Below, piece after piece: positions 25,985 to 34,355 of a stretch of DNA of 64,000 nt (position 1 is the stretch's first letter; each line of letters opens with the position of its first letter). The translations under genes and the position numbers were made by a program. A model generated the notes under the pieces. That model had not been told where the DNA came from. It did not search any database and saw only the letters and a list, made by a program, of their open reading frames with translations. The DNA is taken from contig CBDFFO010000006.1 of assembly GCA_965246805.1 (NCBI GenBank), positions 558,001 through 622,000 on the forward strand, written 5' to 3'. The DNA is from Schlegelella_A sp965246805 (GTDB taxonomy: Bacteria > Pseudomonadota > Gammaproteobacteria > Burkholderiales > Burkholderiaceae_C).

Positions 25985-26110
25985 CACACGGGTGTGGGCG
26001 AGATCAAGTTCACCGGCGTCGGCGCCGCGGCGGCCCGCGCGATCTACAACGCGATCGGCACGCGCCTGCGCGAGTTGCCGATCACGCTCGACAAATTGAT
26101 GGCCGCCTGA
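25985..26110 (+). pseudogene. C-terminal relic of a xanthine-dehydrogenase-type molybdopterin subunit
   Basis: Only about 40 residues remain: TGVGEIKFTGVGAAAARAIY, then NAIGTRLRELPITLDKLMAA and a stop. GVGE...AIANAI...G-R-R-LPIT-DK is the usual C-terminal end of these large subunits. The rest of the gene (over 2 kb) is missing; the frame upstream runs antisense into the start of the M14 gene. Confidence 0.55.
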
Positions 26111-26156
26111 CGTTCGACAGCGACGTCGACGACGTTCAGCGCCGTGTGGCGTTCAG

Positions 26157-27203
26157 TCACCAGCCAACCCGCGCGATGGCGGGAATGCCGGGGTCGGCGC
26201 GCCAACGTCGAATCGGTGCCAAGTAGGAGACGAAGTCTCGACACACCTGGTCGCGGTCGAACATCTCGGCGCGTGCGCGGGCACGTTCACGCGGCACGTC
26301 GAGCGAGCGCAGCGCGGCGGTCCGCAAGTCTTGATGCAGCACCCCCCCATCGGAGTCGCCCACCACGTCGAGCGGGCCGTCCACCGGGTATGCGGCCACC
26401 GGCGTGCCGCACGCCATCGCCTCCAGCATCACGAGGCCGAATGTGTCGGTGCGACTCGGGTACACGAACGCATCGGCGGCGCCGTAGATAGCGGGTAACT
26501 GATTGCGTGGAACCGAACCCCGCCAGTGCACGTCGAGATGCTGTCGACGCAGGCGTTCCAGCATCGGGCCGCCGCCACACACCACCTTCGAGCCAGGCAG
26601 ATCGAGGCGCAGGAAGTCTTCGAGATTCTTCTCGGGCGAGACGCGACCGACATAGAGGAACACCGGTCGGGGCAGGCTCAGGCTTGCGCCCGGGGTGGGG
26701 CGAAACTCGTCGAGATCGATGCCGTGCGACCAGCGCTGCACATGGCCAAAGCCGTGGCGGCGCAGGATGCGCGCCGTCCCTTCGGAGGGCACCATCACGC
26801 CGGCCGAGGGCGCATGGAAGCGGCGCAGGCACGCATAACCCCAACGAGCCGGAATGCCCGTGACGGTGTGCAGAAAGTCGGGGAAGCGGCTGTGGAACGC
26901 GGTCGTGAAAGGCATGCGCCTGCGTTTGCAATGGGCTCGAGCTGCGAAGCCGAGGGGGCCTTCGGTGGCGATATGAATCGCGTCCGGCAAAGCCTGATCG
27001 AGCAAGCGGTCGAGCAGCGCGCGCGGCCGCCACGCCAATTCGATTTCTTCGTACCCCGGGCAACGCCAACGCCTGAACAGCGAGGGCTCGACGAGCGTCA
27101 CTTCATGGCCGAGCTGCTGCAGCCGCTCGCTCAAATCCACCAACGTCGTCACCACGCCATTCACCTGCGGAATCCACGCATCGGTGACGATGGCAATCTT
27201 CAC
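26157..27203 (-). CDS. Glycosyltransferase family 4 (GT-B) protein
   Basis: 348 residues from GTG 27203. The N-terminus KIAIVTDAWIPQVNGVVTTL and the C-terminal donor-binding region (FLYVGRVSPEKNLEDFLRLD, AADAFVYPSRTDTFGLVMLE with the EX7E-type Glu, AMACGTPVAAYPVDGPLDVV) are typical of GT4 enzymes using nucleotide sugars. The GTG overlaps the TGA of the upstream LpxH-like gene (GTGA), so the two are translationally coupled. The pair is likely to act on one glycolipid: sugar transfer by this protein, phosphoester or diphosphate cleavage by its partner. Confidence 0.85.
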   Translation of the reverse strand: MKIAIVTDAWIPQVNGVVTTLVDLSERLQQLGHEVTLVEPSLFRRWRCPGYEEIELAWRPRALLDRLLDQALPDAIHIATEGPLGFAARAHCKRRRMPFTTAFHSRFPDFLHTVTGIPARWGYACLRRFHAPSAGVMVPSEGTARILRRHGFGHVQRWSHGIDLDEFRPTPGASLSLPRPVFLYVGRVSPEKNLEDFLRLDLPGSKVVCGGGPMLERLRRQHLDVHWRGSVPRNQLPAIYGAADAFVYPSRTDTFGLVMLEAMACGTPVAAYPVDGPLDVVGDSDGGVLHQDLRTAALRSLDVPRERARARAEMFDRDQVCRDFVSYLAPIRRWRADPGIPAIARVGW

Positions 27204-28156
27204 GTCAGCGCTTCCGTGCTCGCAGGTGCGGTGACGGGTTTTGCCGCGGCTTGCGCGCGGCGGTCTTTCTTCTGAGCCTCTCGTCGCGCGGCGCCGTGCG
27301 CCTGGCCGAGTGCGAGCGGATGCCGGCTCCAATCGATCAATTCGAGCCGACCGTCGGCATGCTCCACGAGTGCACTCAGGCTCTCCACCCAATCACCGTC
27401 GTTGGCATAGAGAATGCCGTCGATGTCTCGCATCTCGGCATGGTGGATGTGCCCGCACACCACGCCCTGCACACCGCGTCGATGGGCCTCGCGTGCCACC
27501 GCTTCTTCGAAGTGCCCCACGTAGCTGACGGCGCGCTTCACCTTGTGCTTCAGAAATTTCGACAGCGACCAATACGGCAGCCCCATGCGCGCACGCACGG
27601 TGTTGAGTCCGCGGTTCAGGCGCAATGTGAATCCGTACAAGCTGTCGCCCACCAGCGCGAGCAGCTTCGCGCACTGCACCACGCCGTCGAACAAGTCGCC
27701 GTGCGTCACCCACAGGCGACGGCCATCCGCGGTGATGTGAATCCAGTCGTCGGCGACTTCGATGCCACCGAACTGATTGCCGAAATAGCGGCGCGCGAAT
27801 TCATCGTGGTTGCCCGGCACGAAGATCACGCGCGTGCCCTTTCGGGCTTTGCGCAAGAGCTTCTGGATCACGTCGTTGTGCAACGGCGGCCAGAACCATT
27901 GGCGCTTCAATTGCCAGCCATCGATGATGTCGCCGACCAGGAACAGCGTGTCGCACTCGGTCTGGCGCAAAAAGTCGAGCAAGGGCCCGGCCTGGCAGCC
28001 GGGTGTGCCGAGATGCACATCGGAGATCCATATCGTCCGCAGCTTGAGCGGCGCCGAAAGTCCGCCCGCCGACGGATCAGGAGGAACGATGGGAGGATCG
28101 CTCCGGCCCCCTGAAGCTTCAGTCCATGCACGCAAGAACAAAGAGTCTCTGTCCAT
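27200..28156 (-). CDS. LpxH-like metallophosphoesterase
   Basis: 318 residues from ATG 28156. The calcineurin-like metal motifs are complete: ISDVHLG (Asp46, His48), GDIIDGW (Asp76), GNHDE (Asn116, His117) and VCGHIHHAEM; WVTHGDLFD gives the remaining His. Length and motif order fit the UDP-2,3-diacylglucosamine diphosphatase family, although the C-terminal Ala/Arg/Lys-rich tail is extra. The gene is coupled to the glycosyltransferase. The upstream frame is open to 28447 but reads through the promoter of a divergent small gene. Confidence 0.82.
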   Translation of the reverse strand: MDRDSLFLRAWTEASGGRSDPPIVPPDPSAGGLSAPLKLRTIWISDVHLGTPGCQAGPLLDFLRQTECDTLFLVGDIIDGWQLKRQWFWPPLHNDVIQKLLRKARKGTRVIFVPGNHDEFARRYFGNQFGGIEVADDWIHITADGRRLWVTHGDLFDGVVQCAKLLALVGDSLYGFTLRLNRGLNTVRARMGLPYWSLSKFLKHKVKRAVSYVGHFEEAVAREAHRRGVQGVVCGHIHHAEMRDIDGILYANDGDWVESLSALVEHADGRLELIDWSRHPLALGQAHGAARREAQKKDRRAQAAAKPVTAPASTEALT

Positions 28157-28297
28157 GGACTTGCAGCATCGCAGCCCGCGGTGACGATGGTGTGTCGCCT
28201 CTGCACATCTTCGATGACAAGACGCGTCTCGCGCATGGCCGCGTGGCATCGCACGGCCACGACAATCGCCACTCGCCCCACCCGACGGAGAACCCGC

Positions 28298-28534
28298 GTG
28301 AAGACCTACGACATCGAAGTGCAGCGCCTCAAATCCGCCACGCACGCGCTCGGCATGATCGAACTCGGCGTTGACGCGGCCGTGCTGCCGCGCCCGTCGC
28401 GAGACGACGAACCGGAGCAGAGCCGCATTCGACTGCCGGTCGAGCACGCACGCTCGTTGCTGATCCTGCTCAAGCAGCAGCTCGCCGAGGTCGACAAGTT
28501 GCAGCCGAGAAGCCGGCGATCGGGGCGTGCGTAG
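28298..28534 (+). CDS. Conserved small hypothetical protein
   Basis: 78 residues from GTG 28298 (KTYDIEVQRLKSATHALGMI). GGAG is present about eight bases upstream. The rest is a charged, helix-rich protein (RLPVEHARSLLILLKQQLAE) without export signal. I recognise it only as a Burkholderiales-type hypothetical. It is divergent from the LpxH-like gene and overlaps, on the opposite strand, the 3' end of the SHOCT-PspC frame. Confidence 0.5.
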   Translation: MKTYDIEVQRLKSATHALGMIELGVDAAVLPRPSRDDEPEQSRIRLPVEHARSLLILLKQQLAEVDKLQPRSRRSGRA

Positions 28535-28935
28535 CGCGCGTCATCCGGCCCATAGGCGCCCGGCCCAATGTTGGTGACGCGCTTGTCTTGCGGCAGCAGG
28601 ATCCACAGCACGATGTAGAGCATCGCGCCGGTGCCCGCGCAAAGAATGAGCGCGGCAAAGATCAGGCGCCAGATCCATGACGGAAGTCCCGTCGTCTCGC
28701 CCAAGCCGCCGCACACGCCGCCGAGCCAGCAGTCGGTGCGACTGCGGTGCACTGCGTGCAGGTCGCGCAACATCGCGTCGGGGCGGCTCAGCGGCGCCCC
28801 GTGGATCGCTTGCGCTTGTGCGTTCGCGAATTCAATGTCGGACAACGTGCCGCTGCGATGCAGTTCGGCGGGATCGTCCTCGTCCGCACAGAGGCTGCCT
28901 TGCGAACCGATCGCGAGGGCGGGCGCCCCACGCAT
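28306..28935 (-). CDS. SHOCT-PspC domain membrane protein
   Basis: Residues ~20-45 resemble a SHOCT element (AELHRSGTLSDIEFANAQAQ). Residues ~66-115 are a PspC domain (DCWLGGVCGGLGETTGLPSW, IWRLIFAALILCAGTGAMLY), which in the family is an inner-membrane stress or phage-shock component. Family members end soon after the WILLPQD box; here the frame runs on for about 95 unlike residues into the antisense strand of the neighbouring small gene. The original stop was probably lost, or one of the two overlapping frames is not coding. The start is uncertain; ATG 28773 is an internal alternative that drops SHOCT. Confidence 0.6.
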   Translation of the reverse strand: MRGAPALAIGSQGSLCADEDDPAELHRSGTLSDIEFANAQAQAIHGAPLSRPDAMLRDLHAVHRSRTDCWLGGVCGGLGETTGLPSWIWRLIFAALILCAGTGAMLYIVLWILLPQDKRVTNIGPGAYGPDDARYARPDRRLLGCNLSTSASCCLSRISNERACSTGSRMRLCSGSSSRDGRGSTAASTPSSIMPSACVADLRRCTSMS

Positions 28936-29052
28936 CGCGCCGGTATGTCGTCCTCGCCTTCGGCGTCAATAACGTTGCACAGTCACCGCCATCCTTGCGA
29001 AGAGGCAGCCGCGCTACGCGACGATTCCCTTCACCGCGTTGGCGCGCGCGCC

Positions 29053-29799
29053 TTACCTGATCGACGCCTGACCCGGCATGGCCATGCGCTGGCGCAAGCG
29101 CCCCTTCAACTCATCGGCCGCGCCCGACGCCATCATCGCGATGCACGGCGCGAGACCGGGGCCGGTCTGAGCGATGGCCCAGAAGGTCTCGAAATCGGGA
29201 AACGTCCGTTCGATCGTGATCTCGCGGGTATCGACTTGCTTCATGCCGGCACCTTCCCAGAGCGCTCTCATCGCCTCGATGCGCGACGCTCCCACGCTCG
29301 GGGGCCAGATTGGCGCCACGCCCATCGCGTCCAGTTCTTCCCACACGGCGGCGAACGGGAAGCCGCCGCCGAGGATGTCCCATGCATAGGCCGAGACACT
29401 GCCACCGCGCTTCACGACGCGAGCCATCTCGGCCACACCGACGGCCGGGTCGGGAACGAAGAAGATCACGAGCGCCATCACGGCTGCATCGAACGCATCG
29501 GTGGCATAGGGCAGGGCCATGGCGTCGCCCAGACTGAAGTGCGCCGCGCTGTCGACGAGCCGCGTGCGCGCGAACGACAGCTGGCCCTCCGACGGGTCGA
29601 GACCTTGGACCTCCGCGGGCGCGCACCGGTCGATCAACATTTCGGTGAACACGCCGTTGCCGCAGCCCACGTCGGCCCAACGCCAGTCTTTGCCCGGGGC
29701 CAGCCACTTCAGGAAGACGTCGCCGGCAAGTCGGCTCCAGACGCCCATGAACTGCTCGTAGGAGGCGCCGTCGTCGAACGTGATTTTCTGGTCGTCCAT
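29053..29799 (-). CDS. Class I SAM-dependent methyltransferase
   Basis: 248 residues with a Methyltransf_11-type fold: motif I WADVGCGNGVFTEMLIDRC, the acidic QGLDPSEGQLSFAR, ALPYATDAFDAAVMALVIFF, and the post-motif AEMARVVKRGGSVSAYAWDI. The N-terminal FDDGASYEQFMGVWSRLAGD is common in this subgroup. The substrate is unknown. It is divergent from a second methyltransferase (DUF938). Confidence 0.82.
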   Translation of the reverse strand: MDDQKITFDDGASYEQFMGVWSRLAGDVFLKWLAPGKDWRWADVGCGNGVFTEMLIDRCAPAEVQGLDPSEGQLSFARTRLVDSAAHFSLGDAMALPYATDAFDAAVMALVIFFVPDPAVGVAEMARVVKRGGSVSAYAWDILGGGFPFAAVWEELDAMGVAPIWPPSVGASRIEAMRALWEGAGMKQVDTREITIERTFPDFETFWAIAQTGPGLAPCIAMMASGAADELKGRLRQRMAMPGQASIR

Positions 29800-29962
29800 C
29801 TCGAAATGCTCCCATCGGATGCTTTGATTGTGGAGCTTGCGCGCTCACGCGAACAGCCGTGCGCTGCGCGCCCGACACGGTCGAGTGCCCCGCGTGATCG
29901 CACAATAGCTCGGTGCCTGCTTCGACCTTCATCAAACCCGCGAGCATTCGTCGACGCGACCC

Positions 29963-30631
29963 ATGCACGTCGGTTTCAACGGACTTTGCCGTGTGGTGAC
30001 AGGGCCGTTCAGCCCGGCCGCCGACCGCAACAAGGCGGCGATCCTTGCAGTGCTCGACGTGCTGCTGCCCGCGAACGCGTCGGTTCTTGAAGTCGCGAGC
30101 GGAACGGGCCAGCATGCGGAGCACTTCGCAACGTCGCGCCCCTCCTGGGTCTGGTTTCCGACCGACGCGGCCGAGGATGACCTCGAGCCGATCGCAAGTC
30201 GTCTGCGCGGCCTCTCCAACGTCCGCATGCCGTGGCGCCTCGACGTGCTGTCGTCACCGTGGCCGATCGAAGGTCGCTTCGATGCCATCTTCTGCGCCAA
30301 CATGCTCCACATCGCGCCATGGCCAACCTGCGCCGCCCTGATGCGCGGCGCCGCAACCCACCTCGCTCCCCATGGCCTGCTGATCACGTACGGCCCCTAC
30401 ATCGTCGACGGCGAACCGCTCGCGGCGAGCAACGCCGATTTCGATGCCGACCTGCGCCGCCGCGACGCCACGTGGGGCCTGCGCCGCCTCACCGACGTCA
30501 TCGCCGAAGCCTTCCATGCCGGCCTCACTTTCGAGGGCCGCTGGGACATGCCCGCGAACAACCTGATGCTCGCGTTCCGCGCCGCATCGGCCCACCCTTC
30601 ACAACGCTTCAGCTTTCCTTCATCGCGTTAA
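29963..30631 (+). CDS. DUF938-family methyltransferase-like protein
   Basis: 222 residues. FSPAADRNKAAILAVLDVLL, VLEVASGTGQHAEHFA, WVWFPTDAAEDDLEPIASRL and FDAIFCANMLHIAPWPTCAA are the characteristic order of DUF938 proteins, which look like SAM-dependent methyltransferases with GTGQH as motif I. The cytoplasmic role is not established. The first ~12 residues are unlike the family, so ATG 29963 may be slightly too far upstream. Confidence 0.8.
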   Translation: MHVGFNGLCRVVTGPFSPAADRNKAAILAVLDVLLPANASVLEVASGTGQHAEHFATSRPSWVWFPTDAAEDDLEPIASRLRGLSNVRMPWRLDVLSSPWPIEGRFDAIFCANMLHIAPWPTCAALMRGAATHLAPHGLLITYGPYIVDGEPLAASNADFDADLRRRDATWGLRRLTDVIAEAFHAGLTFEGRWDMPANNLMLAFRAASAHPSQRFSFPSSR

Positions 30632-30697
30632 AGGACTGAAGAGGTTCTCCTGGCAGACAGTCCATCCATCGACTCACCCCTCACCAGGAACCTCATC

Positions 30698-30877
30698 ATG
30701 CAAACCCTGTCCCGCACCGCCCGCCTCGTCGCCGCCGCCACCGCCATCGCCACCACGCTGGTGTTGTTCAGCGCGGTGATCTCGATCAGCGAACCGCAGC
30801 GCAGCGTGTTGATCGCGAAGACGCAGGCGCAGCACCCGGTGCAAGTGGCGCAAGCCCAGCCGCGCGCCGCGCTCTGA
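30698..30877 (+). CDS. Small exported or membrane-anchored protein
   Basis: 59 residues from ATG 30698, with an AGGA shortly upstream. One N-terminal hydrophobic segment (LVAAATAIATTLVLFSAVIS) is followed by a short polar tail rich in Gln/Ala that ends PRAAL. No family recognised; similar short leaders with Q/A-rich tails are common in Burkholderiales. Confidence 0.5.
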   Translation: MQTLSRTARLVAAATAIATTLVLFSAVISISEPQRSVLIAKTQAQHPVQVAQAQPRAAL

Positions 30878-31019
30878 AGCGTGGCGCACTGGACGGCTCG
30901 CCGGCCGGGCCCTTGCAATCCCGCCTCAAGTCGATCGGCAAGCCGCCGACAACGACTGACGACTCACGGTCGCTCCGCCCATTGCGAACGACTGAGCGTT
31001 TTCCGAGACCCATCAATGA

Positions 31020-31661
31020 ATGCATCCGTGCGGCTCGGCCGAACCGATGATCGAGCGGATGGCCGCGCGTCACCCAGCCACCGACGACCGCAGCGCGATG
31101 CTGCGTGAACGTTTCTTTGAGGTGCCGTGGGAGGTCGCGCGCGCCGCGTGGCAGGGCCGGGTCGCTGCCTGGCTGGTCATGCTGTTCTGGGGCACCAGCG
31201 TCCTGCTCGGCAGGATGACCGAGACGCCCGATGTGCTTCACCTCACGGTGATCCTCTTCCACGAGGCCGGCCACGTGTTCTTCTCGCCGTTTGGCGAAGC
31301 GCTGCACGTGGCGGGCGGCACGCTCGGGCAGGTGGCAATGCCGTTCGTGTGCGCCGTCGCGCTGCATCGGCGTGGCGACAACTTCGGCGCGTCGATCGCC
31401 TGCGTCTGGATGGCGATGAGCCTGATGGACGCGTCGGTCTACGCGTACGACGCGTTCGACCCGTTGCTGCCGCTCATCGGCGGCGGCACCGGCGCCGACA
31501 GCTTTCACGATTTCGTGTTCCTCTTCGACCGCTACGGTCAGTTGCCCCACGCGCGTGGCTGGGCCATCGCGATGAAGGCGCTCGCCGGCCTCGGCTTCTG
31601 CACGGCGATCGCTTGGGGCGCGTGCCTGTTGATCATGCAGAGGGCAAACCTCGAGCGGTGA
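31020..31661 (+). CDS. Membrane protein with HExxH motif
   Basis: 213 residues. After a hydrophilic N-terminus there are four to five membrane segments (AAWLVMLFWGTSVLLG, GQVAMPFVCAVALHRR, FGASIACVWMAMSLMDASVY, ALAGLGFCTAIAWGACLLIM). ILFHEAGHVFFSPFGE contains HEAGH, the M50-like zinc motif, in or near a helix, and DSFHDFVFLFDRYG could give a third ligand. A membrane-embedded metalloprotease is possible but not shown. The start is uncertain (ATG 31020; 31047 and 31098 also in frame). Confidence 0.55.
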   Translation: MHPCGSAEPMIERMAARHPATDDRSAMLRERFFEVPWEVARAAWQGRVAAWLVMLFWGTSVLLGRMTETPDVLHLTVILFHEAGHVFFSPFGEALHVAGGTLGQVAMPFVCAVALHRRGDNFGASIACVWMAMSLMDASVYAYDAFDPLLPLIGGGTGADSFHDFVFLFDRYGQLPHARGWAIAMKALAGLGFCTAIAWGACLLIMQRANLER

Positions 31662-31665
31662 CGGC

Positions 31666-32085
31666 TCACACGTGGGCGCGGATCCACCGGACGATGTCGC
31701 CAGCTGCCCTCGCGCCGGCCAGCCGTGCGACCTCTTTGCCTTTGTCGAAAAGCACCACGGTCGGGATGCTGCGGATGCCGTAGGCCGCACTGGCGAGCGG
31801 CGCGGCGTCGCTGTCGACTTTCGCGAAGCGCACCTCGGGCAACTGAGAGGCCGCGCGCTCGAACTGCGGCGCCATCTGCCGGCACGGACCGCACCACGCG
31901 GCCCAGAAACCGACGACCACCGGCAGCTCCGTCGCCGACAGAAACTTCGGCAACGCGGCGTCGCTGATCGCGACCGGTGTCGGCGCCATCAGCGCGGTGC
32001 TGCACTTGCCGCACACGGGCGCGTCGTGCCGCTTCTCGTCGGGAAAGCGTTTGGTGGCGGTGCAATGGGGGCAGACGAGGTGCAT
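31666..32085 (-). CDS. trxC: Thioredoxin 2
   Basis: 139 residues. The N-terminal zinc-binding module has CPHC (Cys5, Cys8) and CGKC (Cys25, Cys28), which separates thioredoxin 2 from thioredoxin 1. The redox centre is FWAAWCGPCRQM with Cys65/Cys68, followed by the cis-Pro loop SIPTVVLFDKGKEV. It is a cytoplasmic disulfide reductase, often induced by oxidative stress. It is convergent with the HExxH membrane protein gene with four bases between. Confidence 0.92.
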   Translation of the reverse strand: MHLVCPHCTATKRFPDEKRHDAPVCGKCSTALMAPTPVAISDAALPKFLSATELPVVVGFWAAWCGPCRQMAPQFERAASQLPEVRFAKVDSDAAPLASAAYGIRSIPTVVLFDKGKEVARLAGARAAGDIVRWIRAHV

Positions 32086-32225
32086 GGGAGATCCGGGCTA
32101 AGGATGCCGTACGCCGTCGCTGCGGCAGAATCGATCGCGTTGTACCCGATGGATCCATCACGCGTCGGGGCTGGGGGTCTGTTGCCCGAAAACGCACACG
32201 GGCACGACCGAGTCTGCTGTGGCTT

Positions 32226-32240
32226 GCTTACCAGGTAAGC
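32226..32240. promoter_or_regulatory. Toxin-antitoxin operator palindrome
   Basis: GCTTAC-CAG-GTAAGC, a perfect 6-bp inverted repeat 46 bases upstream of the antitoxin start. It overlaps a possible -35 (TTGCTT, 32224-32229), with TGATAC at 32248-32253 as a possible -10, the position expected for autoregulation by an AbrB-type antitoxin. Confidence 0.5.
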
Positions 32241-32286
32241 CAACATCTGATACTGTGGCCGTCTGATGTTCACCGAAAGGTCAGCC

Positions 32287-32556
32287 ATGGCCATCGCCAC
32301 CCTCACCGCCAAAGGTCAAATCGTCATTCCTGCAGAGATTCGGGCTCGACACGAACTGACGCCAGGCACGCAGGTCGAGTTCGTCGATGAAGGCGGCGTC
32401 ATTCGACTGCGGGTGCGGCGCCGAATCGCGGCCACCGACCCGGCCGCGGGCTACGGGATGTTCCGGATCGAAGCACCCGCCGAGGGCACCTCGAGGCGGC
32501 TCTCGAAGTTCGACCCGGCATCACTGCTGCGAGGAAAAAAGACATCGCGCAAATGA
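32287..32556 (+). CDS. vapB: AbrB/SpoVT-type antitoxin
   Basis: 89 residues from ATG 32287, preceded by GAAAGG. The N-terminal swapped-hairpin AbrB domain is clear (ATLTAKGQIVIPAEIRARHE, PGTQVEFVDEGGVIRLRV). The C-terminal tail (RLSKFDPASLLRGKKTS) would wrap around the toxin. The stop overlaps the toxin ATG (ATGA). The perfect palindrome upstream is the likely site of autorepression by the antitoxin or the complex. Confidence 0.85.
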   Translation: MAIATLTAKGQIVIPAEIRARHELTPGTQVEFVDEGGVIRLRVRRRIAATDPAAGYGMFRIEAPAEGTSRRLSKFDPASLLRGKKTSRK

Positions 32557-32969
32557 TTGCCGTCGACACAAACGTGCTCGCCCGGTTCTATTGCGAAGAT
32601 CTGTCAGACACTGAAGCCAGGCGGCAACGCCCCGCGGCGCGGCGGCTGGTCCTCGACTCGGCAGCGCTGTTCGTGCCGCTCACGGTCGTGCTGGAGCTGG
32701 AATGGGTGATACGCGGCTTCTACGAATTGGCACCGGCTCAGTTCGCAGATGCCATAGATCACCTCCTCGGCATGGCCCACGTCACCGTCGAGCGCTGGGA
32801 AGCGGTCAGCGATGCAGTTGCCAGACATCGGCAGGGACTCGACTTCGCCGATGCGTTGCATTGGGCCTGCAGTCGGGATTGCCAAACCTTCCTAACCTTC
32901 GATGATCGCGGTTTCGCGCGGCGAGCGAAGCGATTGGGCCTGAAGCCCGCGGTCACCCTGGCGCGTTGA
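32553..32969 (+). CDS. vapC: PIN-domain toxin (VapC-type ribonuclease)
   Basis: 138 residues. Acidic metal ligands of PIN nucleases are in place: Asp5 (AVDTNVLARFY), Glu48 (VVLELEWVIR), Asp97 (GLDFADALHWA) and Asp117/118 (FLTFDDRGFARRA). It overlaps the antitoxin gene by four bases. It is expected to cleave RNA in the cytoplasm when the antitoxin is degraded. All catalytic residues are intact, so the module is probably active. Confidence 0.9.
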   Translation: MIAVDTNVLARFYCEDLSDTEARRQRPAARRLVLDSAALFVPLTVVLELEWVIRGFYELAPAQFADAIDHLLGMAHVTVERWEAVSDAVARHRQGLDFADALHWACSRDCQTFLTFDDRGFARRAKRLGLKPAVTLAR

Positions 32970-33102
32970 TCCGGCCGCTCAATCGCCCAAGGCAAAGCGC
33001 GGGGCTGCCATCTGGCCTGCCCGGCGCCCCGTTGCGTCACTGTTGACATCGATCGGCCCACGATGCGTGGCAATTGGTATCAATGCCTGCACGACAGTCA
33101 CG

Positions 33103-34188
33103 TCAACTGATGCGCGTTGCCCGCTCTGCCGCGATCAGTCCCTCGATGATCCGCCGCGACTCATGGCCGCCCCTGTCGATGTTGAGCCGCATCAGCTTGC
33201 GCCCGGGCTGCTCGCTGAGGTTCTGCTGCTGGCGTTCGAGCATGGCCAGATCCTCGCCGAAGATCTCGGCCTGACCGCGGCGGATGGTTTCGGTGAGCAC
33301 TGGGTCGGCGATGTTGAAGTTGCGTGCCATGCCCCAGAAGTACCAGATCGACGTCTCGGTCTCGGGAGTGATGAAGTCGACCACGATGCTCGAGGCCTTC
33401 GCGTCGGCGGGCGCGTCGCAGCCGCCCCGGCCGGCGTGTGCGACGCCGACTTCGATCAGCACATGGCTTGGCGGCGTGAAGCGGCAGATCTGCCAACGGT
33501 CGCAGGGCACGTCGTCGGCCAGGCCGTTGCCGCGCAGCGCGGCGCGCCAGAACGGCGGCGCCATGATGTTGCGCATGAAGCGGCTGGTGATGGCGCTGTC
33601 GCCTTCCACGCGGGTCTCGGGCGCCGATTCCTCGATCTCGCGCTGGCCGATGCTCGAGGCGTGCACGTAGGTCTCGTGGGTCAGATCCATCAGGTTGTCG
33701 ACCATCAGGCGGTAGTCGCATTTCACGTGGTAGAGGCCGCCACCGTAGACCCATTCGGGGCTCTCGGCCCACGCGAGGTGGTGCAGCTTCGAAGGGACGG
33801 CCAGCGACCTGTCGCCCGGCCAGACCCAGATGAACCCGTAACGCTCGATGACGGCATAGCTCTTGATCGCGGGCCGCACGCGTTGCCCCGGCATGCTCAC
33901 GCAGCGACCATCGCCACCCATCACGAGGCCGTGGTATCCGCACACCAGGTTGCCGTCGTCGCGCACATGGCCGAGCGAGAGCGGCGCGCCGCGATGGGGG
34001 CAGAAGTCCTCGAGCGCCGACACTTGGGCATCGACGCCCCGATAGATCACCATGCGCTGCCCGCAGATCGTGCGGCCGAGCGGCTTCGCGGCGATCTCGT
34101 CGGGCGTGCAGGCCACGTACCAGGCGTGTTGCAGGTGCGTGGCGGCCGGGTTGAAAGGCACGCGCGGCGCGGCGGGCTGGATCGTCAT
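33103..34188 (-). CDS. Rieske aromatic ring-hydroxylating/O-demethylating oxygenase (VanA-like)
   Basis: 361 residues from ATG 34188 (MTIQPAAPRVPFNPAATHLQ). The Rieske cluster is held by CPHRGAP (Cys63, His65) and CGYHG (Cys83, His86). The mononuclear iron site is in DNLMDLTHETYVH (His171, His176). This is the VanA/phthalate-oxygenase class that demethylates or hydroxylates substituted benzoates and needs a separate VanB-type reductase, which is not found nearby. It is divergent from the TauD-TTT-hpa-like run and probably performs an upper-pathway step. The upstream frame is open to 34290; homology favours 34188. Confidence 0.88.
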   Translation of the reverse strand: MTIQPAAPRVPFNPAATHLQHAWYVACTPDEIAAKPLGRTICGQRMVIYRGVDAQVSALEDFCPHRGAPLSLGHVRDDGNLVCGYHGLVMGGDGRCVSMPGQRVRPAIKSYAVIERYGFIWVWPGDRSLAVPSKLHHLAWAESPEWVYGGGLYHVKCDYRLMVDNLMDLTHETYVHASSIGQREIEESAPETRVEGDSAITSRFMRNIMAPPFWRAALRGNGLADDVPCDRWQICRFTPPSHVLIEVGVAHAGRGGCDAPADAKASSIVVDFITPETETSIWYFWGMARNFNIADPVLTETIRRGQAEIFGEDLAMLERQQQNLSEQPGRKLMRLNIDRGGHESRRIIEGLIAAERATRIS

Positions 34189-34355
34189 GGCTGCGATGGT
34201 AGGCATTGCGGCGCTGGCAAACCCGACACCACGGGATTCGGGCCATTCATACAATTCGCGGGCCGGGTCGGATCGATCCGCAACCGACACTTGCGCGATC
34301 GAAACGGGCGGCCATCGTGAAGCGATCTTCCCCGCGCTCTTGCAGAGACCACACC

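Noticed and set aside
33043..34320. 425-codon + strand frame opposite the Rieske oxygenase
   Set aside because: Shadow frame; the minus strand carries complete Rieske and iron-site motifs.
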